Shown piece by piece: positions 40,729 through 50,913 of a stretch of 64,000 bases of DNA. The position numbers and the translations under genes are program-made. The stretch is from Bacillota bacterium (GTDB lineage: Bacteria > Bacillota > Limnochordia > Limnochordales > DUMU01). The notes beneath the pieces are model-generated. The model was not told where the DNA came from. It ran no database searches and saw only the letters and a program-made list of their open reading frames with translations. The first letter of the stretch is position 1; each line of letters begins with the position of its first letter. The stretch covers positions 27,131-91,130 of the forward strand of contig DUMU01000016.1 of the NCBI GenBank assembly GCA_012839805.1. The letters run 5' to 3'.

Positions 40729-40835
40729 AACGCTCGCCGGCAGAGACAAGCGCAAGATTCCACGGAGGAATCCTCCCGAGGCCGTCGAAGTCGAGGAGGC
40801 GATGTGCAAAAGCCTTCTTAGGAGGTGCACGGGAA

Positions 40836-42230
40836 GTGACGGTATCACAGGCACGGGGTGGGTCTCGGATCGTTCGTCCTACGCGTGCCGGAGGACCCGG
40901 GCCGGCTGCCAGGGTCACGGTAGGACTTCTGGTGGGAGTAACCTTAATGGCCCTGGGAACAGGCCTGCCCGGGCGGGCGGAGGCGGCGCAAATAAGCGGG
41001 AAGATCCAGGTTTTCGCGTCGGCCGAAGCCGATGAGCAGCGGAACAAGTACCAGGAAAACGTCCTGCGGCAGTTCGAAAAGCTCTACCCGGGGGTCAAGG
41101 TCACGACCGAGCGAGGGCCCTGGCCCTGGTATACGAGATTCCAGTCCTTGTTGGTAAGCGGGCTCGCGCCGGACATCTGGATGTCGGCCGGTATGTACGC
41201 CTCGAACCAGTACGTCGAGCAAGGGGTCTGGAAGGATCTCAATCCGCTCATCGCCCGCGACAAGGTTGACCTGAGCCAGTACTTCCAACCCACGTTGGAC
41301 GCGAGCACGTTCAGAGGGATGCGATACGGGCTGCCGGTGGGCATGTTCACGGACGCGTTGATCTACAACGTGGACCTCTTCAACCAGGCCGGTTTGCCCG
41401 ACCCGCCTCACGATTACGATGATACTAGCTGGACCTGGGACAAGTTCCTCGACTATGGCAAGAAGTTGACCAAAGACAGGAATGGTGACGGTATCCCTGA
41501 GATCTGGGGCATCGACGGCATCGGCCACCTGGACACCGTCGCAGCGTCCTTCGGCTCTTTCCCCCCCTTCTCCTCCGATTTCCGCAAGGCGTTGTACGAC
41601 GCGCCGGGTATGGTGAAGGCGTACCAGCTGGCCCAGGATATACAGTTCAAATACCACATTAGTCCGACCTACGCCGAACGCGTATCGCTCAACCTGGGCG
41701 GGGTTGCTTTCGACCGGGGAGTAGCGGGCATGCTCATCGACTTCACGACCCGGGCCGGGAACTACGTGGGTCGTAAGGACCTCCGCTTCGATCTGGCGGC
41801 CAAGCCACGCGGCCCGGCCGGTCCGAAGGTGCTCCTCTACCTCAACACCTTGAATCTGATCGAGAGCGGCCCCAACCCCGAGGCAGCCTGGGAACTGATC
41901 AAGTACCTGTCGCGCCCCGACGTGCTGCCGGGGCTGGCGGTATACGGGTACAATGCCATTCCCCCGACCAAGAATGGAGCGTTGCTCTTCGTAGAGAACA
42001 TGAAGAAGCAGCGGCCGGAGGTAGACTGGCTGGTCTTCATCAAGGGCGCCAGCTACGCCATCCCGGTGGAGTACTGGCGGCCTAACTACGGCGAGGTGAA
42101 GGCCGCCGTGGATACTATCGGAGGGCAGATCCGAAATAACGAAAAGGACGTCTCGAGCGGCCTGAAGGAGCTGAATGAACGGGTTCAGGCCATTCTGGAC
42201 CAGTACTGGGCGGAGAAAGCCAAAAAGTGA
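40836..42230 (+). CDS. Carbohydrate ABC transporter extracellular substrate-binding protein
   Basis: GTG start after GGAGGTG; KIQVFASAEADEQRNKYQENVLRQFEKLYPGVKVTTERGPWPWYTRFQSLLVSGLAPDIWMSAGMY. Confidence 0.85.
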   Translation: MTVSQARGGSRIVRPTRAGGPGPAARVTVGLLVGVTLMALGTGLPGRAEAAQISGKIQVFASAEADEQRNKYQENVLRQFEKLYPGVKVTTERGPWPWYTRFQSLLVSGLAPDIWMSAGMYASNQYVEQGVWKDLNPLIARDKVDLSQYFQPTLDASTFRGMRYGLPVGMFTDALIYNVDLFNQAGLPDPPHDYDDTSWTWDKFLDYGKKLTKDRNGDGIPEIWGIDGIGHLDTVAASFGSFPPFSSDFRKALYDAPGMVKAYQLAQDIQFKYHISPTYAERVSLNLGGVAFDRGVAGMLIDFTTRAGNYVGRKDLRFDLAAKPRGPAGPKVLLYLNTLNLIESGPNPEAAWELIKYLSRPDVLPGLAVYGYNAIPPTKNGALLFVENMKKQRPEVDWLVFIKGASYAIPVEYWRPNYGEVKAAVDTIGGQIRNNEKDVSSGLKELNERVQAILDQYWAEKAKK

Positions 42231-42238
42231 TCAAAGCA

Positions 42239-42296
42239 GGAGCGGGGGTAAAGGCGGGCACATGATGCCGATGCCGACGACTTCTACCCCCGCTCC
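42239..42296. terminator. Perfect 12-bp stem between convergent genes
   Basis: GGAGCGGGGGTA ... TACCCCCGCTCC. Confidence 0.45.
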
Positions 42297-42332
42297 CGCC
42301 GCCCTACCGCATCGCCTACCGGCGCCGGGCCG

Positions 42333-42467
42333 CTACCGGGACCCCGCTTTGCCGTCCGTTCCCTCATCCTTCTTCCTGAACTCCGTGCCGTCACATTCCG
42401 GGCACTTGCGGGGCTTGCAGCGCCCCTCTTTCTCGTAGCCGCAACGGGTGCAGACCCAAACCGCCAC
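42333..42467 (-). CDS. 44-aa rubredoxin-type zinc-ribbon microprotein (absent from the ORF track)
   Basis: GTG start 7-8 nt after GAGGAGG; VAVWVCTRCGYEKEGRCKPRKCPECDGTEFRKKDEGTDGKAGSR-stop; two CxxC knuckles. Confidence 0.75.
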   Translation of the reverse strand: MAVWVCTRCGYEKEGRCKPRKCPECDGTEFRKKDEGTDGKAGSR

Positions 42468-42635
42468 CGGTCTCTACCTCCTCGGCCAAGCATGAATGTC
42501 TCCCTCAGTCTACCACGCCCGAGGTCCATACGGCGCCGGGTACTTCCCGCCGCCACCTCCGTACCGGGATGTTATAATGAGAGGCGTTGCTAACACTGGC
42601 CGCACCTGCTACTTCGAGAAGGAGGAAACCAACCG

Positions 42636-43607
42636 ATGAACCAAACCGAATACCGGATGGAGTACCGTCATCTCGGCCAATGGGGCGTACGGGTCAGTTC
42701 CATATCGCTGGGCAGCTGGCTCACCTTCGGCGCCTCCGTCGACAAGGCAACCGCCATTCGTACCATCCGGCACGCCTACGATCTGGGGATCAACTTCTTC
42801 GACACCGCCAACGTGTATAACCGCGGCGCCGCCGAAGAGGTGGTGGGCGAAGCGCTGCGACCGCTTCCCCGGGAATCGTACGTGCTGGCCACCAAGGTCT
42901 ACTTTCCCATGGGCGAGGGGCCGAACGACCGGGGGCTTTCCCGCAAACACATCTTTGAACAGTGCCATGCGAGCCTCCGGCGCCTCGGCGTCGACTACAT
43001 CGACCTCTACCAGTGTCATCGCTACGACCCCGAAACGCCGCTGGAAGAGACGCTCCTCGCCCTGGAAGACCTGATCCGGCAGGGCAAGATCCTGTATGCC
43101 GGGGTCAGCGAGTGGAGCGCCGCCCGGATCACCGAGGCGATGGAGCTCGGACGCCGCCTGGGCCTGCACCCGCTGGTTTCGAACCAGCCCCGCTACAATC
43201 TGCTCCAACGGGAAATCGAGCACGAAGTCATACCGACCTGCGCCCGCTACGGGATGGGGATCGTGGTCTTCTCGCCTCTCGCCCAGGGCGTCCTGACCGG
43301 TAAATACCGCCCGGGAGCGGCGCCGCCCGCGGGGAGCCGGGCTGCCGACCCCAATTCCAATATGTTCATGAACCGGCTCCTCCAAGAATCGACGCTGCAG
43401 AAAGTCGAACGTCTTCGCCCCCTCGCGGCCCGTTACGGGCTTACCCTCGCCCAGCTGGCCCTGGCCTGGGTGCTCCGCCGGCCGGAAATCTCCAGCGCCA
43501 TCATCGGCGCCACCCGCCCGGAGCAGCTGGACGAAAACGTGAAGGCGGCGACGGTTCGCTTGAGCGACGAGGATTGGCAGGAGATAGAGAGTATCGTCGC
43601 CGGGTAG
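42636..43607 (+). CDS. Aldo/keto reductase family protein (K+ channel beta-subunit-like)
   Basis: MEYRHLGQWGVRVSSISLGSWLTFG; GINFFDTANVYNRGAAEEVVGEAL; RRLGVDYIDLYQCHRYDPETPLEETLLALEDLIRQGKILYAGVSEW. Confidence 0.92.
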   Translation: MNQTEYRMEYRHLGQWGVRVSSISLGSWLTFGASVDKATAIRTIRHAYDLGINFFDTANVYNRGAAEEVVGEALRPLPRESYVLATKVYFPMGEGPNDRGLSRKHIFEQCHASLRRLGVDYIDLYQCHRYDPETPLEETLLALEDLIRQGKILYAGVSEWSAARITEAMELGRRLGLHPLVSNQPRYNLLQREIEHEVIPTCARYGMGIVVFSPLAQGVLTGKYRPGAAPPAGSRAADPNSNMFMNRLLQESTLQKVERLRPLAARYGLTLAQLALAWVLRRPEISSAIIGATRPEQLDENVKAATVRLSDEDWQEIESIVAG

Positions 43608-43632
43608 CCGGCCCGTCGTACCCGGTTTTTAT

Positions 43633-44382
43633 TTAGCTCGAGCTCTGGGTGGATCTGGCCGGAACGTCTTCGAAGAAGGCATAAGCCTGCACCAGGGCGG
43701 CGGGGATCGCCCCGAAAGCCAGGATACCGATACCCACCGTCCGCAGGGGCCAGCCCAGGTGGGCGTCCGCCAGCAGGTTGAGGAAACCGGTCACGACGAA
43801 AGTGAATTGCAGCCTTCCGGCCAGGTTGGGACGGGGCGGCGCCACTCCGATGGCCAGGCCCGAAAGGGCGGGTGCGCAAGCACCGTAGAGGCGGCTGCGG
43901 TGTAGCTCTGCCGTCCAGACCAGGAGCTGGCTGCCCGCGATCAGGACGAAGAGCCAAAGCGGGGCGGCGGCGGTCCACAGCGTCAACACGCCGAGCCATG
44001 CGCCCAGCAGGGTATCCGCCCGCTGGTCCAGGCGGGCACCCTCGGCGTGGACCTTTCCCCGCCGCCTCGCCAGCGGCCCGTCGATCAGGTCCGTAAGCAG
44101 GGCCGCGCCGATGAAAGCGAGGTGTTCACGGAAGCTTCGGCGGAGCAGGTAATCCAGCGCGGCGATCAGCACCAGTACCAGCCGGGCCGAAGTCAGATGG
44201 TCGGGCTCGAGACCGGCCGGCAGCCGGTCGAGCAGCACTCCCAGAACGCGGTCGCGAAAGGACTCTTCCCGGCGAGTCCAGTCCCTGTTACCCAACAGCC
44301 TAACCCCCCCCACACGTGCTCGATCTTGGTTCAGCAGCGGCAGGGCTTTCCCCTGCTGCATTCTACGACGGAAGTCAACCAA
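43633..44382 (-). CDS. CDP-alcohol phosphatidyltransferase family protein
   Basis: Signature DG(x)2AR(x)8G(x)3D(x)3D matched by DGPLARRRGKVHAEGARLDQRAD; TM helices. Confidence 0.82.
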   Translation of the reverse strand: MVDFRRRMQQGKALPLLNQDRARVGGVRLLGNRDWTRREESFRDRVLGVLLDRLPAGLEPDHLTSARLVLVLIAALDYLLRRSFREHLAFIGAALLTDLIDGPLARRRGKVHAEGARLDQRADTLLGAWLGVLTLWTAAAPLWLFVLIAGSQLLVWTAELHRSRLYGACAPALSGLAIGVAPPRPNLAGRLQFTFVVTGFLNLLADAHLGWPLRTVGIGILAFGAIPAALVQAYAFFEDVPARSTQSSS

Positions 44383-44497
44383 GAGCCCCTCGGGAAAGGT
44401 GTAAAATGGAGGTCGCCGTGATCAACGACAGCTCAAGGCCGAGGCCGGTACGGCCGCGAGCAGTCGACGACATTCTCCCGGTGAGACTACTAAGGAG

Positions 44498-45367
44498 GTG
44501 GCGATGGTGCTGCAGAGGAGAACGCTCGGCCGTACCGGAGTCGAGCTTTCGATCATAGGTATGGGCGGGATCGTAGTAATGGACCTACCCCAACCCGAGG
44601 CGAACCGGATCGTCGCCGAAAGCATAGACCGCGGGGTCAACTACTTCGACGTCGCTCCCAGCTACGGCAACGCCGAGGAACGGCTCGGGCCGGCCCTTGC
44701 TCCCTATCGGAACCAGGTCTTCCTTGCCTGCAAGACCGCGGATCGCTCGGCCGAAGGCGCCCGCAAGGAGATGGAGCAATCCCTCCGACGCCTGCAAACC
44801 GATCACTTTGATCTCTACCAACTCCACGGCATGACTACCGAAGAAGACTTCGAGCGGGCCACCGGCCCGGGCGGCGCGCTTGAGACGCTGGTCAAGGCCC
44901 GGCAGGATGGTCTCGTCCGCTTCCTCGGGTTCTCGGCTCATTCCGTGCCGGTAGCGCTGAAGCTGATGGACATATTCCCCTTCGACAGCATTCTCTTCCC
45001 GTTCAACTGGGTGAACTTCTGGAACGGTAACTTCGGGCCGCAGGTACTCGAGCAGGCGGTGAAGAAAGGAATCGGCCGGCTGGCCCTGAAGGCGATGGCC
45101 CGCGCGCCCTGGCCGGAGGGCGCGCCGAGACGCTACCGCAAGACCTGGTACGAGCCGGTGGATGACCCAGAGCTGGCCGCGCTGGCTTTGCGGTTCACCC
45201 TTTCGCAGCCCATCACGGCGGCGATCCCGCCCGGTGAGCCTTCCCTCTTCCGGTTGGCGCTGGACATCGCCGAGCATTTCACACCTATCACGCCCGAGGA
45301 AGAAAAGGAGCTCAAGGAAAGGGCGGCCGGGCTCACCCCCATTTTCCGGCATTCCGTACCGGCTTGA
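44498..45367 (+). CDS. Aldo/keto reductase family protein
   Basis: RRTLGRTGVELSIIGMGGIVVMDLPQPEANRIVAESIDRGVNYFDVAPSYGNAEERLGPAL. Confidence 0.9.
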   Translation: MAMVLQRRTLGRTGVELSIIGMGGIVVMDLPQPEANRIVAESIDRGVNYFDVAPSYGNAEERLGPALAPYRNQVFLACKTADRSAEGARKEMEQSLRRLQTDHFDLYQLHGMTTEEDFERATGPGGALETLVKARQDGLVRFLGFSAHSVPVALKLMDIFPFDSILFPFNWVNFWNGNFGPQVLEQAVKKGIGRLALKAMARAPWPEGAPRRYRKTWYEPVDDPELAALALRFTLSQPITAAIPPGEPSLFRLALDIAEHFTPITPEEEKELKERAAGLTPIFRHSVPA

Positions 45368-45382
45368 GGAGGGGCTTACGCT

Positions 45383-47284
45383 ATGGATCACGGCGCGGCG
45401 GCGGTTGACCCGGCCCCTGGGTCACGGCTCGACCAGTTGGCCGATTCCCTGCTTGCCTCATTGACGCTGGAAGAAAAGCTGGGACAGCTATTCATGGTCG
45501 GGTTCACGGGTACGAGCCCGGACGCCGGAATCGAAGAGTGGCTCAGGCGTTGCTACCTGGGCAACGTGGTGCTTTTTGCGCCCAACCTGGTCGACCCGGA
45601 GCAGGCGTGGCAGCTGACCAACGCTCTACAGGACCTGGCCCGGTTGCCGCTTTTCATCGCCGCCGACCAGGAGGGCGGCATCGTGGTACGCCTCACCCGG
45701 GGATTTACCGTCTTTCCCGGCAACATGGCGCTGGGAGCAACCCGCGATCCGGGGCTGGCCCGGCAGGCAGCCGCCATCATGGCGAGGGAAATGCGCGCGG
45801 TGGGCATACAGTTCAACCTCGCGCCGGTGCTCGACGTCAACAACAACCCTCAAAACCCGGTAATCGGCGTCCGCTCTTACGGCGAAGATCCCGCGCTCGT
45901 CGCCGAACTGGGTGTCGCCCAGATCCAGGGCTTTCAGCATCCGGGCCCCGGCCCCGGCTACGACGGGGTCGTCGCCTGCGCCAAACACTTCCCCGGCCAT
46001 GGCGATACCGCCGTCGACTCGCACCTGGCCTTGCCCCGCATCGACCACGATCGCGAGCGGCTCGCACAGGTGGAGCTGCTCCCCTTCCGGCGGGCGATCG
46101 CGGCGGGCGTGGGGGCGATCATGACCGCCCACCTTTCCGTTCCCGCTTTTGAACCCAATGCTCACCTGCCCGCCACGCTCAGCCCCCGGGTGATCACCGG
46201 GCTGCTGCGAGAAGAACTCGGCTTTGATGGAATCGTGATTACCGACTCCCTGGGCATGCGCGGCGTGTCGGCCCGGTACAACATGGTGGAGGCGTCACTG
46301 CTCGCCCTCGAAGCCGGCTGCGACCTCCTGTGTGCCAGCAGCCACACCTACTACGGAACTTTCGTCTACGACGCCATCCTGGCGGCAGTGAAAGCCGGAC
46401 GCCTGCCGGAAGCCAGGGTAGACCGATCGGTTAGACGGATACTGCGGGCCAAGCTCCAATTCGGGATCATCTCACCCGATTCCCTCGAGGAACTGCCAAG
46501 AAAGCATCAAGCCCGTCCGGCCTCCCGCCTGTCCTCCTCCCGGCTCGCCGCCGTCGGATCTCCCACCCACCTGGCGGTGGCGCAGGAGGTGGCCCGGCGC
46601 TCCATCACCGCCGTCAAAGGCCCGCCGCAGCTGCCGGGCGGAATCCACCGGGTCGTGGTCATCGAGTTCTCGGCCGAGGCCCAGACCGGCGTAGAGGACC
46701 TTGCCCTCGAACGGGGAATCCCGGCCACCTCACCGGTCTGCCCCGGCCTGCCGGCGGCGCCGGCAGCGCCCTCGCTTGGGCCCGCCCCGGTAGATGGCCG
46801 GGTTGGCCCGGCCCCGCCCCCCACCCGGTTGGGGCAGGCCCTGGCCCTCGCCCTGGCCCAAGCCGCCCATTGCCCCGCGGCAGCCGAAGTGCAGCCAGGA
46901 GCTTCGCCGGACGCCTCCTCCCACCCTCCTGCCGTCTACTTGGTGGTGCTACCCCTCAATCCGGAGGCGAGCCGGCGCCGGCACCTGCTCTCGGCGCTGA
47001 CGCAAACCGGTCCGGCTCAAACCGTCCCGGTGGTCGCCACCCTCGATGCCCTGCGTAACCCCGGCCAGGCCCAACTTATTGAGGAGCTGGCCGCCGCGGG
47101 TTTTCAGGTCTATGTAGTCTCCCTGCGTAACCCGTATGAACTCTGCGCCCTGCCCCATGCTACCACTTTCCTCGTGGCCTACAGCCCGCGGCCGGTGAGC
47201 CTCGCCGCCGCCGCCGAGGTACTGGCCGGCCTGGCGCCGCCGGCCGGCCGGCTTCCGGTCAGCATTCCGGGCCTACTGGTGTAG
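45383..47284 (+). CDS. nagZ: GH3 beta-N-acetylhexosaminidase-like
   Basis: EEKLGQLFMVGFTG; LPLFIAADQEGGIVVRLTRGFTVFPGNMALGATRD; CAKHFPGHGDTAVDSHLALPRIDHDRERL; DGIVITDSLGMRGVS. Confidence 0.9.
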   Translation: MDHGAAAVDPAPGSRLDQLADSLLASLTLEEKLGQLFMVGFTGTSPDAGIEEWLRRCYLGNVVLFAPNLVDPEQAWQLTNALQDLARLPLFIAADQEGGIVVRLTRGFTVFPGNMALGATRDPGLARQAAAIMAREMRAVGIQFNLAPVLDVNNNPQNPVIGVRSYGEDPALVAELGVAQIQGFQHPGPGPGYDGVVACAKHFPGHGDTAVDSHLALPRIDHDRERLAQVELLPFRRAIAAGVGAIMTAHLSVPAFEPNAHLPATLSPRVITGLLREELGFDGIVITDSLGMRGVSARYNMVEASLLALEAGCDLLCASSHTYYGTFVYDAILAAVKAGRLPEARVDRSVRRILRAKLQFGIISPDSLEELPRKHQARPASRLSSSRLAAVGSPTHLAVAQEVARRSITAVKGPPQLPGGIHRVVVIEFSAEAQTGVEDLALERGIPATSPVCPGLPAAPAAPSLGPAPVDGRVGPAPPPTRLGQALALALAQAAHCPAAAEVQPGASPDASSHPPAVYLVVLPLNPEASRRRHLLSALTQTGPAQTVPVVATLDALRNPGQAQLIEELAAAGFQVYVVSLRNPYELCALPHATTFLVAYSPRPVSLAAAAEVLAGLAPPAGRLPVSIPGLLV

Positions 47285-47391
47285 CTTTGTGTTGGTTGTT
47301 TCCCTAGTATGCCATGGGTTTACGTGATATATTGGTGTTTGCAGGCTGGTTCAACCCCACCACGTCTCAACGCAGGAAGGAGCTGTCATGA

Positions 47392-50300
47392 GTGCAACGC
47401 GCGAATGAGTTGCCCGCAGGGGGAGCAAAAGCCGGAATCGCCGGAGTGGAGGAAGGATTTCGTTCCCCCGGGAAGGAGTACCGCCCCGCCCCCTTCTGGT
47501 CGTGGAACGGAAAGATGACTCCCGAACGGGTCAAGCAGCAAGCCCGGCTTCTTCATGAGCAGGGCTTCGGGGGTTATTTCATGCATTCACGAATCGGTCT
47601 CATCACCCCCTATCTGGACCGTGAGTGGATGGCGGCCATCGCGGCCGGGGCCGAGGCGGCACGGGAGCTAGACATGGAAGCCTGGCTATACGACGAGGAC
47701 AAGTGGCCGAGCGGCTTTGCCGGCGGCATCGTCCCCGCCCTGAGTCCTGAGTGCAGGCAGCACGGCTTGCGCTCCCGCCTGGCGGGAGCGAGCCAAGCCC
47801 GCACCGCCCTGGCCGCCGGGCAGCACCGGGAGACGCCCGGAGAGCGCATTTTCGTCTATGAATTGCAATGGTCAGGGGCCGGGCGGCTGTCCGGTTACCG
47901 GCGGGTAAACCGCATCGAACCCGGGCTGCACGAAGAAGAGGGACAACAAGAGGCTGCGCCGGAACAAAAAGAAAACGCACAGAAGAGGTTTCTGATCAGC
48001 GAAGAGTTCACCATGCCGGAGGGTGACGAGTGGTACAACGGTGAGTGTTACGTCGATCTGCTGGATGCCCGCGCGACCCGGGCCTTCCTTGAGGCAACCC
48101 ACGAGGCCTATCGCCGGGCGGTCGGCGGGGAGTTCGGCCCGCACCTTCCCGGAATCTTCACGGACGAACCCAACTTTCGCTGGCCTCTTCCCCCCGACGC
48201 CTCTCCGTGGACGCCGGCGTTACCCCGGGTTTTCCAGGAGTTACACGGTTTTGATCTGCTCGACCATCTGCCGCTCCTCTTTTTCGAGTTCGAGGGCGAA
48301 GCTGCTTCCCGTGTCCGCTACCGGTACTGGCAAACCCTGCTCCATCTTTTCTTGACCAACTTCACCATCCCTTATAGCCGGTGGTGCGAGCAGCACGGAA
48401 TCGCCATGACCGGCCACTACCTGGAAGAAGACTCTCTCGTCTCGCAGGCCACTTGCATCGGGGCGGCCATGCCGCACTACGTCTACCAGCAAGTTCCCGG
48501 CATCGATCACCTGGGGCGAAACATCAATAACCCGTGGACGCTGAAACAGGTAAGCAGCGTCGCCCACCAGACCGGGAAAACCCGGGTGCTTTGTGAGATC
48601 TTCGGCACGGCCGGGCACAGCATGAGCTTTGCCGATCAAAAATGGATGGCCGACTTCCATTTCGCCCTGGGCGTGAACTTCATGAACCAGCACCTGACCC
48701 TCTACTCCATGACCGGCGAGCGCAAGCGTGACTATCCGGCCAACATCAGCTGGGCTCAACCCTACTGGCCTTATTACCGGGTCTTCAACGATTACGCGGC
48801 CCGGGCCGCCTTCTTCACCTCGCAGGGTGAGCCGGCCACCCCGCTTCTTTTGCTCCATCCGGTCGGTTCTGCCTGGGCCCTGCTGCCGGCTTACATCGCC
48901 GGCCAGGACCGCCGGCAGGCCGAGCAACCCGTTCACCAGCTGGATGAGCGCTTTCGTGAGCTCTTTTCCGCCCTCCTCGCCCACCAGCGCGACTTCGACC
49001 TGGGCGATGAGACCATCATGGCGGACATGGGAGCGGTGGACTCAAGCGGCCAGCCGGCCCTGGTAGTCGGCCGTAAGAAGTATCTGGCAGTGGTGGTGCC
49101 GCCGGTGGTTCACCTGGAGAGGAGCACCCTGCACCTGCTGGTCGAATTCGCCCGCCGGGGAGGGCCGGTCATCCTTACCGCCCCGGTGCCCGAGATGGTC
49201 TCCGGTGAACGTGACCCGCAGGCCTGGCAGGAGCTTTTGGCACTTCCCTCAGTCTTCGTCGCCACCGGCGCCCGGGCCGTGCTGGAACAGCTCGACCGGG
49301 TCCTGCCGCGTGAGATCGAGGTGCTGCCGGCCGAGGGCGAGCAAGAGGCAGAGAAAGAGGGAGAAAAAGGGAGTGCGGATACCCTCCCCATCCTCTATAA
49401 CCACCGGCAGGATGGCAACCGCCACTACTATTTCCTGGCCTCCACCGACCGCCGGCACGCTCACCGGGTACACCTTAAGTTCCCCCGGGCGGGTACGCTC
49501 CGGCGGTGGGATCTCTTGACGGGGGATGTCACCCTGATCGGTCACGATCTTGCCGAACTCGACTGGGAGTTCCCTCCCGCTGGGAGCCTCTGCCTGACCA
49601 TCGACCTCACCGACCTGCCGTTCGCCCGGCCTGCTGGGAAGCAAGGCGAGCGCCTGGCGACGCCGGCGCCGCCGCCGCTCCGTTACACACGGTCCGTGAG
49701 CCTCTCCGGGCCTTTCGAGGCCGAACGCCTGCACCCGAACCTGATGGTACTGGACTTCTGCCGGCTGGCCCGGGGCGAGGCGGTTCTTACCGCCGCTCTT
49801 ACCCCCGACACTCCCCTGCGGCCCGTTGCCCACTGGCGGGAGGAAGTGCTGAAGGCAAGCGGCCGGAAGGCGATGACCCAGCCTTACGTTTACCTTACCG
49901 GAAAGCTTCCCTACCGACCGCTACCGGTTAGCCTCGAGTTCCCCTTCTATGCCAGCCCGGACTCGGAAGGCACAAGCTGCAAGCGCCTGCGGGTAGAGCT
50001 GGTAGTGGAGCAGCTGAGCGCGATGCGAGTCTTCGTGAACGGCCAGCCCCTCCAGCTAGGCTCCGAATCGGCTCCGGTTCATTCGTTCCCTTGGGATCCC
50101 GACTTCGAGGCGGTCGACATCTCCAACCTCGTCCGGGAGGGGGAGAACCGTATCCGGCTGGAGTTCACGACGACACCGGAGGGGCCGGACGTAGAGGAAA
50201 TCTACCTGGCCGGCGATTTCCAGGTCCGCCGGGACGCCCGGCGTTACCCGGGAGCCCCCGGCGGGTTCTTCCTCGCTCCCGAACCGGTGGTAGTTCGTCT

Positions 50301-50715
50301 CGCCCCCGGTGACTGGGGGCCGCAGGGCTACCCCTTCTACAGCGGCACGATGCGCTACCGCCTGCCCGTATCCGAGGTTCTATCCGACACCCGGGCCGTG
50401 TCCTCGTTCGGCCTGCGCCTCGTCGAACCGGCCGGCGCTTCGCTCTTCGCCGTCCGGGTGAACGGCCGGGAGGTAGCCGTGCTTCCGTGGGAGCCGTGGG
50501 AGGTGGATCTGACCCCCTGGACAAAGGAAAATCACCCGCTGATCGAGGTCGACGTGGTAAGCAGCCTGCGTAACAGCCTCGGCCCGCTCCACCACCGGGC
50601 GGGTGATACCCTGGGCTGGACCGGTCCGGGCGAGTTCCGGCCGGGGCCTCACTGGACTGACGATTACCGCTTCGCCCCCTACGGCCTGGCCGCCGCCGAC
50701 CTGATGATCGGCTGA
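47392..50715 (+). CDS. Large glycosyl hydrolase, GH106 alpha-L-rhamnosidase-like
   Basis: YRPAPFWSWNGKMTPERVKQQARLLHEQGFGGYFMHSRIGLITPYLDREWMAAIAAGAEAARELDMEAWLYDEDKWPSGFAGG; C-term beta-sandwich. Confidence 0.72.
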   Translation: MQRANELPAGGAKAGIAGVEEGFRSPGKEYRPAPFWSWNGKMTPERVKQQARLLHEQGFGGYFMHSRIGLITPYLDREWMAAIAAGAEAARELDMEAWLYDEDKWPSGFAGGIVPALSPECRQHGLRSRLAGASQARTALAAGQHRETPGERIFVYELQWSGAGRLSGYRRVNRIEPGLHEEEGQQEAAPEQKENAQKRFLISEEFTMPEGDEWYNGECYVDLLDARATRAFLEATHEAYRRAVGGEFGPHLPGIFTDEPNFRWPLPPDASPWTPALPRVFQELHGFDLLDHLPLLFFEFEGEAASRVRYRYWQTLLHLFLTNFTIPYSRWCEQHGIAMTGHYLEEDSLVSQATCIGAAMPHYVYQQVPGIDHLGRNINNPWTLKQVSSVAHQTGKTRVLCEIFGTAGHSMSFADQKWMADFHFALGVNFMNQHLTLYSMTGERKRDYPANISWAQPYWPYYRVFNDYAARAAFFTSQGEPATPLLLLHPVGSAWALLPAYIAGQDRRQAEQPVHQLDERFRELFSALLAHQRDFDLGDETIMADMGAVDSSGQPALVVGRKKYLAVVVPPVVHLERSTLHLLVEFARRGGPVILTAPVPEMVSGERDPQAWQELLALPSVFVATGARAVLEQLDRVLPREIEVLPAEGEQEAEKEGEKGSADTLPILYNHRQDGNRHYYFLASTDRRHAHRVHLKFPRAGTLRRWDLLTGDVTLIGHDLAELDWEFPPAGSLCLTIDLTDLPFARPAGKQGERLATPAPPPLRYTRSVSLSGPFEAERLHPNLMVLDFCRLARGEAVLTAALTPDTPLRPVAHWREEVLKASGRKAMTQPYVYLTGKLPYRPLPVSLEFPFYASPDSEGTSCKRLRVELVVEQLSAMRVFVNGQPLQLGSESAPVHSFPWDPDFEAVDISNLVREGENRIRLEFTTTPEGPDVEEIYLAGDFQVRRDARRYPGAPGGFFLAPEPVVVRLAPGDWGPQGYPFYSGTMRYRLPVSEVLSDTRAVSSFGLRLVEPAGASLFAVRVNGREVAVLPWEPWEVDLTPWTKENHPLIEVDVVSSLRNSLGPLHHRAGDTLGWTGPGEFRPGPHWTDDYRFAPYGLAAADLMIG

Positions 50716-50762
50716 GCTGCGAGCGCCGCGGAAGTTCCGGCCGGAGTGCCGCGTGAAACCCA

Positions 50763-50820
50763 AGGGGACTACCGTCCCGAGCCTCTATCGATCTACGTCG
50801 AGCTCTGACGGTAGTCCCCT
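50763..50820. terminator. Perfect 14-bp stem between convergent GH106-like and GH127-like genes
   Basis: AGGGGACTACCGTC ... GACGGTAGTCCCCT, 30-nt loop. Confidence 0.55.
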
Positions 50821-50913
50821 CCCTCCCCTCCGGCGTTTCTCTTTCCCCGGCACCCGCGGCTTTAAGGTTAGCCCGTGGTTTTAACGTTCCTCACGGGCAG
50901 CTCTCGTTCCCGG

